DNA from: Psychrosphaera algicola
Lineage (GTDB): Bacteria; Pseudomonadota; Gammaproteobacteria; Enterobacterales; Alteromonadaceae
Assembly: GCF_028401425.1 (NCBI RefSeq)
Contig: NZ_JAQOMS010000002.1
Location: 2,542,001-2,606,000, forward strand
DNA: 64,000 nucleotides
Reading direction: 5' to 3'
Part shown: in pieces, positions 30,439 to 39,823 of the stretch
How positions within the stretch are numbered: the stretch's first letter is position 1
Layout: each line of letters starts with the position of its first letter
Position numbers and translations under genes: made by a program
The notes under the pieces: model-generated
Told to the model about the DNA's origin: nothing
Database searches by the model: none
Seen by the model: only the letters and a program-made list of their open reading frames with translations

Positions 30439-31134
30439 TTACTCTGACCAATACCAACTCGTAACGTTATAACGATAACCTGCGGCATGTTCAGCGTTTA
30501 GCTTGTTCACCCAGTGTTCTGAGCCTTCCGAGGCGGGATCAAATAGCACACATCGATTAAACAATGGCGCAATCGTAACTGGCTTGTCGTCTTTACCTAA
30601 AAAGACTAACTCGCCACCAGCATTTGTATTCCATGTTTTATTTAAATATAGCAATAAACAAACTTCCCGGCCTGGAGAATCGTCCGCATGTAAGGATACA
30701 AAATCGGCTGAACCTAACCGGAAAAAATTAGTATTAATTTCGGGTTCACCAACATTGATGTCTGTTAGGTGAACGTTAAACACTCTAGATAACAAAGACA
30801 AAAACGTTTGAGAACGCAGAAACGCTAAAAAGTCCTGAGCCGGCTTTGCCCTTGAACTGTTATTTATTGACGTTGGACGCTGCCATGAATCTCTCTGCAC
30901 AAACCGTTCTTCGTCACTGACTTCATGCCATTTAGATTGATCAACATACAATTCAGAATAGGAATGTGTTTGAGTTTGCCAATGAGTTGGTTGGCTTAAG
31001 ACGTTCATCACGTCATTAAGTTTGGCTTCGTCAAACAAGTTATCAATAACGACGTAATTTGGGCTGGTGCTTGTCAACTTTGCCCGATAAAGTCGTATTG
31101 CAGAATCGCTCACTTGTTCTTCATTCAACCACAT
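30439..31134 (-). CDS. 2-oxoglutarate-Fe(II) oxygenase (prolyl hydroxylase-like)
   Basis: A 231-aa intact protein with the double-stranded beta-helix signature: HADDSPGREVCLLLYLN supplies the H-x-D iron ligands, AGGELVFLGKDDKP the following strand, EHWVN the distal His, and RYNVTSWYW the Arg that binds 2-oxoglutarate. The N-terminal part (YVVIDNLFDEAKLNDVMNVL) resembles proline/SM-20-type hydroxylases. Substrate unknown. Single gene with its own terminator. Confidence 0.85.
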   Translation of the reverse strand: MWLNEEQVSDSAIRLYRAKLTSTSPNYVVIDNLFDEAKLNDVMNVLSQPTHWQTQTHSYSELYVDQSKWHEVSDEERFVQRDSWQRPTSINNSSRAKPAQDFLAFLRSQTFLSLLSRVFNVHLTDINVGEPEINTNFFRLGSADFVSLHADDSPGREVCLLLYLNKTWNTNAGGELVFLGKDDKPVTIAPLFNRCVLFDPASEGSEHWVNKLNAEHAAGYRYNVTSWYWSE

Positions 31135-31360
31135 TAACTCTACCTACTCGCCTTTAGCAATTTTGACTTTGAAGTGGATAATACAGGGTTAATCAAAAAA
31201 ATGAATCGTAGGAAAAAGCTTACTTACTTGTTTATTTACTCTGCCTTTAAACTAAATTCTGTAATGAACCCTAGGCACAAAACCCTCATATTAGATGAAA
31301 TATTGATTTTTAAGTCCCCTCCTCAATTTGTTTAAAAATCCTTCCGAAAAAGTTATCGGG

Positions 31361-31993
31361 TTACCTTTTTAGGACCGGTTCGGTCACTTTAGATGCCGAC
31401 ATTAACTGCGTACCGGCAATAGATAACAGGCAATAGGTTGTGAAGAAATAGAAACCGTTGCCCAGTTGCGAGATGGTTTGACTGCTGATCTCCACGGCAA
31501 GTTGAAAGCCAAATACCGAAAACTCTTTCACCGTCGACGTTTCTGCATGGTTGGTTGATAATACGGCTAAAAATATTGCAACCACAAACACATCGGCCAT
31601 CGACCATTTACCAATTGCATTAACAACATTCAGAAGCTTCGCTCTTAGTTGCTGTTCATGAATAAAATAGGCAATCGTTACCATCACCAATTTGATCAGT
31701 GGGATACATACCGAAAAGGCAAATATGAGTATCGCTACAAAAAAGCGCTGCTCCTGCCAAAGAGTATCTACGGTCGCCATAATCGACAATTCCTTGCCAA
31801 CCAAGGGTGCTGTTAATTCAGAATTACTCAGTAAGACCATCATTTCCATATCAAATTCAAACATAGTGATAAAAATACCAGGAAGAAAAAGCCCAATGCC
31901 AGCATATTTAACAAAAAACCAAAATGTTGACGTTTTGTTTTCGACCGCAATGTTCCTAACCCTTTTGTATCCGACCCCATACTGCTTCCTCAC
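31361..31993 (-). CDS. Paraquat-inducible protein A (PqiA)-family membrane protein
   Basis: About 210 aa with four hydrophobic segments, including FFVAILIFAFSVCIPLIKLV and MADVFVVAIFLAVLS, and the PqiA signature GKWSMADVF. This is one PqiA domain rather than the two in E. coli PqiA, and no PqiB gene is adjacent. PqiA-type proteins are associated with MCE lipid transport at the inner membrane. A better start may be the ATG at 31980, which has AGGAAG upstream but reads MGSDTKGLGTLRSKTKR in a different frame, suggesting a lost base near 31945. Confidence 0.82.
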   Translation of the reverse strand: MRKQYGVGYKRVRNIAVENKTSTFWFFVKYAGIGLFLPGIFITMFEFDMEMMVLLSNSELTAPLVGKELSIMATVDTLWQEQRFFVAILIFAFSVCIPLIKLVMVTIAYFIHEQQLRAKLLNVVNAIGKWSMADVFVVAIFLAVLSTNHAETSTVKEFSVFGFQLAVEISSQTISQLGNGFYFFTTYCLLSIAGTQLMSASKVTEPVLKR

Positions 31994-32188
31994 TTGTTCA
32001 CTGTGTATTGAACACTAAATATTTCTAATAACGTATCTTAGTTTTCTGACGTTGAAGTGCAATCTCTATGTTTAAAAATGGAAAATTAGCGCATGTAGAA
32101 AAATAACAATGACATCCAATTTTGTTTAATCATTACGGAAAACAAAAACGTTGCATGTTTTTCATCCAACTGCTATCTTTCAATTCTA

Positions 32189-32278
32189 TTGTACCACTTG
32201 ACCCACGGGTACAATGGTACAAGGCTAAAATAGATGCAAGGTTACAACGATGCAAAGGTACAACAAACATTGGTACAA
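32189..32278. promoter_or_regulatory. GGTACAA repeat array, probable GntR/YtrA operator
   Basis: Five copies of GGTACAA or its complement lie in 90 bases just upstream of the regulator gene: TTGTACC at 32189, GGTACAA at 32208, 32216, 32257 and 32272, plus a degenerate GGTTACAAC at 32240. The first two form an inverted repeat (TTGTACC-N12-GGTACAA). Autoregulation by the adjacent GntR-type protein is an inference. Confidence 0.6.
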
Positions 32279-32314
32279 GAAGCCAATACGCAAGTACACA
32301 CTAACGGAGGATTT

Positions 32315-32694
32315 ATGATAGTTGTTGATTTAAACAGTAGTGAACCCTTGTTTAGTCAGTTAATTAATCAGATCAAAAAGCAATTACCAACGACGAGCTA
32401 CTTGCGGGTGCACCATTACCTTCTATTCGACAGCTCGCCAATGAATTGGACGTGAATAATAAAACCGTTGCTAAGGCTTATAAGCTTTTAGAACGTGACA
32501 ATGTTATTGAGTCAAAGGGGTACAGAGGGACTTTTGTGCATCCAGAAGCAAAACAACATTGCACATTTAATTTAAACAATTGGTTGAATGAACAGCTCAC
32601 CGACGTTGTTCAAACTCTTAAACAGTCTGGTGCGACCGACTCTGAAATTCGGATTGCATTTAACCAAGGTAATGACACAGCAAACAGAGGCTAA
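32315..32694 (+). CDS. GntR-family (YtrA-type) transcriptional regulator (one frameshift near 32375)
   Basis: A short GntR regulator (about 126 aa) made of a winged helix and a small C-terminal region, as in the YtrA subfamily. The ATG at 32315 has a strong GGAGG site. The start is MIVVDLNSSEPLFSQLINQI. After restoring one A in ATCAAAAAGC it continues KKAITNDELLAGAPLPSIRQ, then LANELDVNNKTVAKAYKLLE and GYRGTFVHPEA. It is followed after 5 bases by a membrane protein gene, its likely target. YtrA regulators usually control ABC exporters, but no ATPase gene is here. Confidence 0.88.
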
Positions 32695-32699
32695 CTAAC

Positions 32700-33587
32700 A
32701 TGATGACGCCAGAAATCGCAGAATTAAGCACCCTACAAATCGCGTTTTACGCGACAATCTTTCTACAAGTTTTGATTACCACGATATTAATTCCAACAAA
32801 TATTTACAGAACGTTTGTAACAATACTGTCGAATTTTGCCCTTGAACACCAATCAAAAAGCACAGAAATATCTGCACGAGACATCAAGTTCGCAAAAGCG
32901 AGTTTAACTATCTATTTAGTCTTATCTGTAGTTATCGCCTTGTTTTCGACCTACGTTGTGCTGAGTAGTTATGTAGAGCAGAAAGAGTTGTTAAATTGGG
33001 ACAACCAAGCCGGTGCGATTGTCTTAATTTTCCTCGCCATATTACCTGTCATTACATTAGCTTTATTAAATAGGTCGTTCCTTAAACATATTAGACAAAG
33101 CGTCTCAAGCCTGCGCAGCGCGTCGTTGTCACCATTAACATGGCGGGACTTTATGTCGCCAATGGTCATTATATTATTGGCTATTGGTCAATTAACGTTT
33201 ATAGGCGCGACCGCATATTTCACTTTGAACCCATTTGACGGATTTGGTGGCATGTGGAATATTTTAGGTTTGGTCTTTTTAAACTCTGTGATGGGCTTCA
33301 CAGTTTATAGCGGCATGAACAATCGAGGGTTGTCGACCATCGCCAATGAACATGAAAGGCTCAGCGCAAAAAAATTGATCATCAACGTTAATGTATTTAT
33401 TTGGGTCGTTGCATCATATTACCTTACGCTGTCTTTGCTATTGGCTGGCTTTGATTTAAAAAGCTATTCTTTGGTACTACAGAGTATCTATTTACAGATT
33501 ATTTTTATTGCCATGATTAAGGCATTTAAAGTTGGTGAATATAAAGCGCTTGATGCAAATTCACAGTTAAAATCATCATTGAACTAA
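32700..33587 (+). CDS. Polytopic membrane protein in operon with GntR regulator
   Basis: A 295-aa protein with about seven hydrophobic segments, among them IAFYATIFLQVLITTILI, LTIYLVLSVVIALFSTYVVL, IVLIFLAILPVITLALL and VFIWVVASYYLTLSLLLAGF. I do not recognise a family. It starts MMTPEIAELS 5 bases after the regulator stop, so the two are co-transcribed and probably jointly induced when the regulator releases the GGTACAA operators. It could be the membrane part of a transporter or a sensor of membrane stress. Confidence 0.7.
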   Translation: MMTPEIAELSTLQIAFYATIFLQVLITTILIPTNIYRTFVTILSNFALEHQSKSTEISARDIKFAKASLTIYLVLSVVIALFSTYVVLSSYVEQKELLNWDNQAGAIVLIFLAILPVITLALLNRSFLKHIRQSVSSLRSASLSPLTWRDFMSPMVIILLAIGQLTFIGATAYFTLNPFDGFGGMWNILGLVFLNSVMGFTVYSGMNNRGLSTIANEHERLSAKKLIINVNVFIWVVASYYLTLSLLLAGFDLKSYSLVLQSIYLQIIFIAMIKAFKVGEYKALDANSQLKSSLN

Positions 33588-33596
33588 ATTAAATAA

Positions 33597-33621
33597 GCCG
33601 CTATTTTCCATCGATAGCGGC
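33597..33621. terminator. Hairpin between convergent genes
   Basis: GCCGCTAT and ATAGCGGC form an 8-bp stem with a 9-base loop between the convergent membrane-protein and chemotaxis-transducer genes. T-runs are weak on both sides. Confidence 0.5.
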
Positions 33622-33652
33622 CGATTTATGGCAACAAGCGCTGCATAATTTT

Positions 33653-34957
33653 TTATGAAAGCTGCTCCACGGCAGAACTAACCCCTACCATTCCTTGATT
33701 TATCTCTTTAAACACTCCGTCGACTATAGGTAATTAATTCGGTGCCCAAATTGGCCTTTTCTTGAGTTGCCATAATACTCTCCGACAAGGCTTGTGAAAT
33801 CGCTTGGTTTTCTTTTACAACATTGGTGATTTCAGTTGTCGACTTGCTAGTACGGGCTGCTAATTGCCTAACTTCATCGGCGACCACCGCAAAACCTCGG
33901 CCTTGTTCACCCGCTCGAGCTGCTTCAATTGCCGCATTTAGCGCCAGTAAATTAGTTTGGTCGGCGATGGATGATATTGTGTTTACTATGTCACTGATTT
34001 GAGTTGATTGACTGCCTAGCTCGCCAATATTGTTAAACAAAACATTCACGTTTTCGACAATTTCATCCATGATCCCAACACTGTCCTGCAGTAACAATTT
34101 TGCTTGTTGAGAAACCGCTTCCGTTTGCATTACAGTAGCCTGCACAGAAGCAGATGCATTCATTACATTTGTGATCCGACTAGTAACGTCTGATGCAAAT
34201 TTGACGATTCTGATCAGATTACCAGCGCTATCAACTATTGGGTTATAACTGGCTTCTAGCCAAATAACATTGCCATTAGCCGTTTTACGTTCAAATAAAC
34301 CATGGATATACTCACCTCGATTTAAGGTATCCCAAAACTGCTGGTATTCATGACTATTAACAAATTCGCTTTGACAGAACATCGCATGCGACTTACCTCT
34401 AACATCCTCAAGCCGATAGCCAACCGTCTTTAAAAAATTATCGTTCGCGTCGACAATTGAGCCATCTAGATTAAAAGATATTGTCGCCATTGACCTATCA
34501 AGTGCGGTTAAAATTCCATCCTGTACATTTGCTTTGTTGACGTGTTGGGTTACGTCAGTGGCCATTTTCACCACAGATATAACGTTGCCAAAATCATCTT
34601 TGATTGGGTTATAGGTTGCTTCCAACCAAATGGGTTCATTGTCTCTAGTAAATCGTAAAAACCTATCACTTAATGATTTCCCCGACGCCAACTGACTCCA
34701 AAAGGTTGAGTAATCACTCGTTCGTGTATACGCCTCGTCACAAAATATTCTATGATGTTGTCCTTTTATCTCGTCCAGTGAATAGCCGATGACGTTAAGG
34801 AAATTGTCGTTCGCATCTAAGACCTCGCCATTTGGTGTAAACTCAATAAACGCAATTGACGCTTTTAATCCCTCTAAAATTTGCCGTGACTTAATATCAT
34901 GTAATTGTTGAGGAGTCGGTGTATCTACTTGTTTTGGATTTCTTGAAAAAAATTCAT
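33653..34957 (-). CDS. Methyl-accepting chemotaxis protein with two PAS domains (two frameshifts)
   Basis: A soluble Aer-like transducer of about 435 aa without transmembrane helices. Two PAS/PAC units (FIEFTPNGEVLDANDNFL; ISFNLDGSIVDANDNFLKTV, each ending in an IWLEA-YNPI motif) precede the signalling hairpin IADQTNLLALNAAIEAARAG followed by EQGRGFAVVADEVRQLA. The ATG at 34957 (MNFF) joins SRNPKQVDTPTPQQLHD if one T is restored in a seven-T run. At the C-terminus a shift near 33720 joins the frame ending in DGVFKEINQGMVGVSSAVEQ, as in related PAS-PAS transducers. It would sense redox or a small ligand and signal to CheA. Confidence 0.9.
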
Positions 34958-35260
34958 TTAAACAACCTTTGCACGTTCGCCATTTTGTTAGTTCATCCCT
35001 TTAGATCTGCTAAAACTATCATGATGGTTTTAAGAATGGCAGAAAGTTTGAAAATTACTAATTATCGAAGATATTTTTATCCACTAATGATTTTAATAAC
35101 AAGAGGTTCACTACCTTTTGACGGTGCTAAATTCTTACTGGAAATATGGATATTTTCGGCGGTTATATACGATAAGCTCAAGGTTTGTTTAGAGGAGAGG
35201 GAAGTTGAATGAGTAATAAATTATCAGGTCACCGACTTCAATTCGATAACCTGACAATAT
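34958..35260. other. Intergenic region without a supported gene
   Basis: About 300 bases. A 97-codon plus-strand frame starts inside the chemotaxis gene and runs to 35212, but it has no recognisable domain or ribosome binding site. No RNA or repeat was recognised. Confidence 0.45.
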
Positions 35261-35379
35261 TTAAATAACAATACCGCTACTCTTGTTATTCTTTTTAGAC
35301 GCTTTAGCCGCCTTTTTTCTTTGGCTGTTAAAAGCGGTTTCTTTTTAGCATTCTTTTTACTGTCTTGACCTTTGCTCAT
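35261..35379 (-). CDS. Small Lys-rich protein (one frameshift near 35310)
   Basis: Starts MSKGQDSKKNAKKKPLLTAK, and after restoring one G in GGCGG reads EKRAAKASKKNNKSSGIVI. This pattern (MSKGxDSKKxxKKKPxxTxKEKRAAK) is shared by short conserved proteins in many gammaproteobacteria, probably nucleic-acid associated because of their charge. About 40 aa. The function is unknown; the start is chosen by similarity to that pattern. Confidence 0.6.
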
Positions 35380-35586
35380 GATATTTTCCAATTGTTGTAA
35401 CGTCATCAACCCAAGGTCAAACATTTAACCTCAGGACTCTTGTTAGCAATGAATCCAGTTAATAACCTAAACCAATGAATAACCTATTGAGTATGTGCGC
35501 ATATCTACACAATAGATAGGCATTGCAAAAAATATCTAAAATGGCATCTTAGTAATTCTGTAATAATGAACAAAAGTGTCAGCGCT

Positions 35587-36077
35587 ATGATAAGACCAAT
35601 TAACACGTCAGATGCACAATTCGTAGCAGAAATTTACAATCATTACGTCTCAAATACGACGGTCACGTTTGAAGAACACCTATAGTAACATCACAAGATA
35701 TGGTCGCCAGAATTGACGAATGTAAAACGAATGGACTCCCATGGTTTGTGGCAATAGATGAAAACCAAATCATTGGCTACTGTTATGCGAGCAAATGGAA
35801 GGGTCGGTGTGCATATCGTTACTCCGTTGAAGCGACGGTATATCTGTCACCAACCGCGACTTCAAAAGGATGGGGAACCCAGCTTTACAACCAGCTATTA
35901 TCGCAACTGACCGAACAAGGGATACATGCAGTAGTTTGTGGAATAGCATTGCCAAATGACGCAAGCATAGCGTTACACGAAAAATTTGGAATGGAAAAAG
36001 TGGCTCATTTTAAGCAAGTTGGACGTAAATTTGATACATGGATAGACGTTGGATATTGGCAGTGCTTACTTACCTAA
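35587..36077 (+). CDS. GNAT acetyltransferase, phosphinothricin acetyltransferase-like (one frameshift near 35683)
   Basis: Transfers an acetyl group from acetyl-CoA to an amine. It begins MIRPINTSDAQFVAEIYNHY and VSNTTVTFEE, the standard opening of the Pat/YwnH group. One missing A (GAAGAACACC) joins TPIVTSQDMVARIDE. The CoA-binding region is VYLSPTATSKGWGTQLYNQL, and GIALPNDASIALHEKFGM with GRKFDTWIDVGYWQ completes the fold. About 164 aa. Actual substrate unknown. Confidence 0.88.
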
Positions 36078-36233
36078 TTTTAAGGTATCGTTCGCTTTTG
36101 CACACTTAGATTAGTTAGCCCTATTTTTAAGATTTAAGTCTGTGGGCCATTTTACCGAGATAAAACAAGGGGGATCTGTGATCAACCTGTTTTCCAACAC
36201 CATTTGTCACTAATCAATTAACAGGAAACATCA

Positions 36234-36467
36234 ATGAATTTCGAATTTTTAGATCAGGAATTCCTCAATTTTGGCCCTCTAACAGACGCTTTTATTTTGC
36301 TATTCAGTGGTCTTATTGTCACATTGTTCGCTAAAGGAAAGCTGTTCATCAAAGCCAAAGACAATGAAGCGAAGAGTAATAAGTCGATGTTAGAAAATAT
36401 TTTTTATCTCGGTTTGCTGCTTATTTTGGTCAGCTTTATTCAATTTTTTAGATATTTTCTTATATAA
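36234..36467 (+). CDS. Small two-helix membrane protein
   Basis: A 77-aa protein with an AGGAAA site upstream. Two hydrophobic segments (DAFILLFSGLIVTLFAKG; NIFYLGLLLILVSFIQFFRY) flank a charged linker (KAKDNEAKSNKS). Unknown family. It lies 23 bases before the YdeI-like gene and may be co-transcribed. Confidence 0.55.
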   Translation: MNFEFLDQEFLNFGPLTDAFILLFSGLIVTLFAKGKLFIKAKDNEAKSNKSMLENIFYLGLLLILVSFIQFFRYFLI

Positions 36468-36490
36468 CAAACTATAGGGTGCGGTTAATT

Positions 36491-37080
36491 ATGACGTCGG
36501 ATTTACCCCCAAATGTAGTAGCCATTTTAGAAAAATCAGAATGGCATGAAGAGCGTAAATTGCTGCGTGAGATTTTGCTGAACCACGACTTAGAAGAAGA
36601 CGTAAAGTGGGGAAACTTATGTTACACCCACAACAACAGTAATGTTGCGTTAATTTATTGCCTCAAAGATTATTGTGCCATTGGATTCTTAAAAGGTGTT
36701 TTACTCAAAGACCCACAAAACTTACTGCAAAAACCTGGGCCTAATTCACAATCGGCAAAATGGATGAGGTTTAACAACAAGCAAGATATTAAGACCCTTA
36801 AAACCACTCTCGGTGACTACATAAAAAATGCCATTGATGTAGAACGCGCAGGTTTGAAAGTCGATTTCAAAGAAAAAATGAATTGATATACCCCACTGAA
36901 TTGCTCCAAGTTTTTCAACAATCACCGGAATTAGAAGTCGCTTTTGAAAACTTAACACCCGGCCGAAAACGAGGTTATATTTTGCATTTTACAGGGGCGA
37001 AACAATCCAAAACACGCACATCTCGGATCAACAAATGTGTCGCTAAAATAATGTCTGGCAAAGGCTTTAATGAACGTTAG
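36491..37080 (+). CDS. YdeI/OmpD-associated (DUF1801-type) family protein (one frameshift near 36880)
   Basis: Cytoplasmic protein of about 197 aa. The DUF1801-like core is EERKLLREILLNHDLEEDVK followed by WGNLCYTHNNSNVALI. The C-terminal YdeI part is ELLQVFQQSPELEVAFENLT, PGRKRGYILHFTGAKQSKT and RINKCVAKIMSGKGFNER. The frame breaks at GAAAAAATGAATTG; one more A gives KEKNELIYP. The role is poorly known; some YdeI proteins protect against bacteriocins or polymyxin. Start at the ATG at 36491; a GTG at 36479 is possible. Confidence 0.85.
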
Positions 37081-37183
37081 TCACTTTAAAAATTAAAGTT
37101 TTTGACTTTGTTGGTAAAATTCAGAAGTCAGCTTAGGTGTAAATAAAATAGCATGTTGGAAAACATTCAAGACCACTAAAATG

Positions 37184-38783
37184 CTAACCCAATTTGTAAT
37201 GCAGCACCGAGTTCGTCGTTTTTTCAGACTTTGCCACAGCAATATCGACATTAAGCTGATTAGTCGAAAAACCTAACCCAATAGAGGGCAATGTCGCCCC
37301 ATTAACTAAGTTCTGTCGAACGCCAAAACGCAGTGCACCGTAACCTGTCATCGGTAATTCGATACCCAAACTGGCATATTGTTTGTTTGGGTCAAATCCA
37401 ATGGGATCATTTGATGTTAAGTCTACATCCCCAACTAGATGAAAGGACGTTCCCTGATAAGACACGCCGAATCTTGCAAGGGGTCGATATTTAATGGTGT
37501 TATCAAGCGCCGTTAAAAAGTCATAAGGTAAGACATTTTTGACCACCAGACCCATTTTTGTTGTGGAATTAAAATGGTAACTCACTCCAATATCGGCGTT
37601 GAATTTATTATATTCGGTTTGGTTTCCTTTTGATGTCACTTCGCCAGCACTGACATCTGCAATATCTGTTTCAAAGTCAATTGTCGTTAGCTGTAACTGT
37701 TTTAAATTTATGCCCACTGTGACCCCCTGAAAATTAGCAAAGGCGGTCGCAAAACCAATACTCGACTCACTAATAAATGCGCCTTGCACAGCAATAGTCG
37801 ACTGCAATTTATTACTTGGTTTATAACGAATATATTGATTTAGCTGTGGCGGGTTATTGATTGCATCTGGATCCTTCAAAGCGGCTTCTAAGTCATTTAA
37901 TCGTAAGTATTCTTTAAGATCTGTCGCCAATCTACCGGTATCAATGGCTTCTTCGATAAGTTGCTGCATTCCAGGTAAGTAAAAATAGTCTTCAAGTTTT
38001 GAAGTCAGTTCTCCTGAATCGATCGACGTATTAATAAGCGCTTCAAGAGTGCTCAAATCAAGTTCATTTGCTAAAGCGATTGCATCTTCGACGTTGTCGG
38101 CAATATCGGCCATTATGTTTAAAATTCGAATTGCTTTACTGATTTGTCGCTGGTCATCCTGATTAAAATTAATTTGGGCACCAACAACATAATAACGACG
38201 ATAATGTGCGCCCCAAGCTGTTGCATGACCAGTTTTACCCGCTGATAACTGGTAGGAAGCACTAACTCTTAGAGGTTTATTAGACAGGTTATTTAGGTCG
38301 TTTTGCCATTGTGCTGCGGCACCGGCTACAACTCGAATGTCATTTGAAACCAATGTACCTTGGTTAAAACGTGTTTTGGCGAGTTGCAGTTGAGTATCAA
38401 ATGCCAATTGCGCATTATTTTTTGGTATTCATCGACGGCGTTAATAAACCCATCACGGTCTAATATTCTCGCGCCTAAATAAGGCACCGAAAAAACACAT
38501 TGGATTTGCCAGAGGTGACCAATAAAGCAGGGTTAAACAAGGTTGCGTTGTAAATAGGCGAACTTGCAACTCCCGCACCTCCTAACGCCATCGATCTAGG
38601 GTCAAAAGACAAAAACGAGACCGCAAAAACATTGCTAGAAAAAACCAGTAATAACAGGCCAGTATTTTGTATCGTAGAAGCTATTTTGAATGGATAAAAA
38701 ATCTTAAAACCACTAAGAACCTTGTTCTTTTTTAATCGAGTGTTTAATAGGCTTAGTGACAATTTGAGTTTACGTGGGATCAT
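37184..38783 (-). CDS. TraF_2-family outer-membrane protein (two frameshifts)
   Basis: A chromosomal relative of the 'conjugal transfer protein TraF' family (TraF_2), a PorV/FadL-like beta-barrel; no other conjugation gene is present. The family motif FDPRSMALGGAGVASS, then NATLFNPALL, is in the N-terminal part. Restoring one T near 38494 and one A near 38424 joins SNVFFSVPYLGARILDRDGF and NAVDEYQKNNAQLAFDTQLQ. The long middle holds VRVVAGAA-type helices (here IRVVAGAAAQWQNDL), and the C-terminal barrel ends VAKSEKTTNSVLHYKLG. About 534 aa. Probably an outer-membrane transport or assembly factor. Confidence 0.8.
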
Positions 38784-38974
38784 TTTTTCTTAGCCTAGTT
38801 TAACAGCATCATATAGTTTACACAGCTCACCAACGTTTGCCCCATTTTCTCACTGTTCAGACCGTTAAAGACGAACAACGAGCTCATTGCTGTCGCCAAA
38901 CTTAAGGATGTTTTAGTTTTTATAATAAAAATATACACTGGTAAACATGTATTACTCGGTAATAAGAATTAAAA

Positions 38975-39780
38975 ATGGAAACCAAACTCGTTGTTGCAAT
39001 TATTCATGGCATGGGTGATATACACCCCGACTTTGCAGACCAATTTATCGATGACGTTTGTGACCAAATCTCGCCTGATGTGTCACCTCAGGCCATAAAA
39101 TTTGTCCCTATCCATTGGGGGTATATTACACAACCAATTCAAGATCAGTTCTATCAAAGAGCAAATGCGGTGGCAGACTTAGATTACAAACCCGTTCGTA
39201 AATTTATTTTGTCAGCACTAGGCGACGCCGCGGCCTACCAAAAAAGCCAAATCAAACGAATTCAACTTACCAACAAATTCATTCGGTTGTTAAGTCCAAA
39301 CTTGATATCAATGTACCAGACAATACGCCACTAATTGTTGTTGCCCACTCTCTTGGCTGTCACATTATGTCGAATTACTTGTGGGACAAACAACACCACC
39401 CTGACCCGGCAGCCAGCCCGTTTCAAAATGGCAAGACGTTAGCCGGTATGTTTACTCTCGGTTGTAATATACCGTTGTTTTCATTTGCTGAAAGCGATCC
39501 ACAGCCGATAGCATTCCCGGGCAATGTCTTATCTTCAACGCTCAAACAAAACGCGCGCTGGTTTAATTATTTTGATAAGGACGATGTCTTAGGTTACCCC
39601 ATTAAAGTCATTAATGAGGCCTACAATAAGGTGGTGGACGAAGATATTGAAGTGGATATCGGGGGCTTACTTCGAAGCTGGAATCCATTTTCACACGACG
39701 TTTATTGGTCGGACAAAGACATAATTAATCCAGTGGCCAACTACCTAAGCACAACACTCAAAATTCTCGATAACGACTAA
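38975..39780 (+). CDS. Alpha/beta hydrolase, lipase-like (one frameshift near 39285)
   Basis: Starts METKLVVAIIHGMGDIHPDF; the HGMG is an oxyanion-type loop. The nucleophile elbow AHSLGCHIMSNYLWD is in the second segment, which joins after one base is added near 39285 (KSKLDINVPDNTPLIVVAHS). The acid/His part is less clear, but NPFSHDVYWSDKDIINPVAN near the end has a candidate catalytic His. About 269 aa, no signal peptide, so cytoplasmic. Substrate unknown. Confidence 0.75.
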
Positions 39781-39823
39781 CTTTACAACACATTAACGAG
39801 AATATTGATTTAACCGCAGAGCT

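Noticed and set aside
34919..35212. A 97-codon plus-strand frame starting inside the chemotaxis transducer gene
   Set aside because: Its start is antisense to the transducer N-terminus, and there is no ribosome binding site or family pattern.
37184..38783. The TraF-family gene as a sign of a conjugative element
   Set aside because: It belongs to the chromosomal TraF_2 barrel group; no other transfer, relaxase or pilus gene is present.
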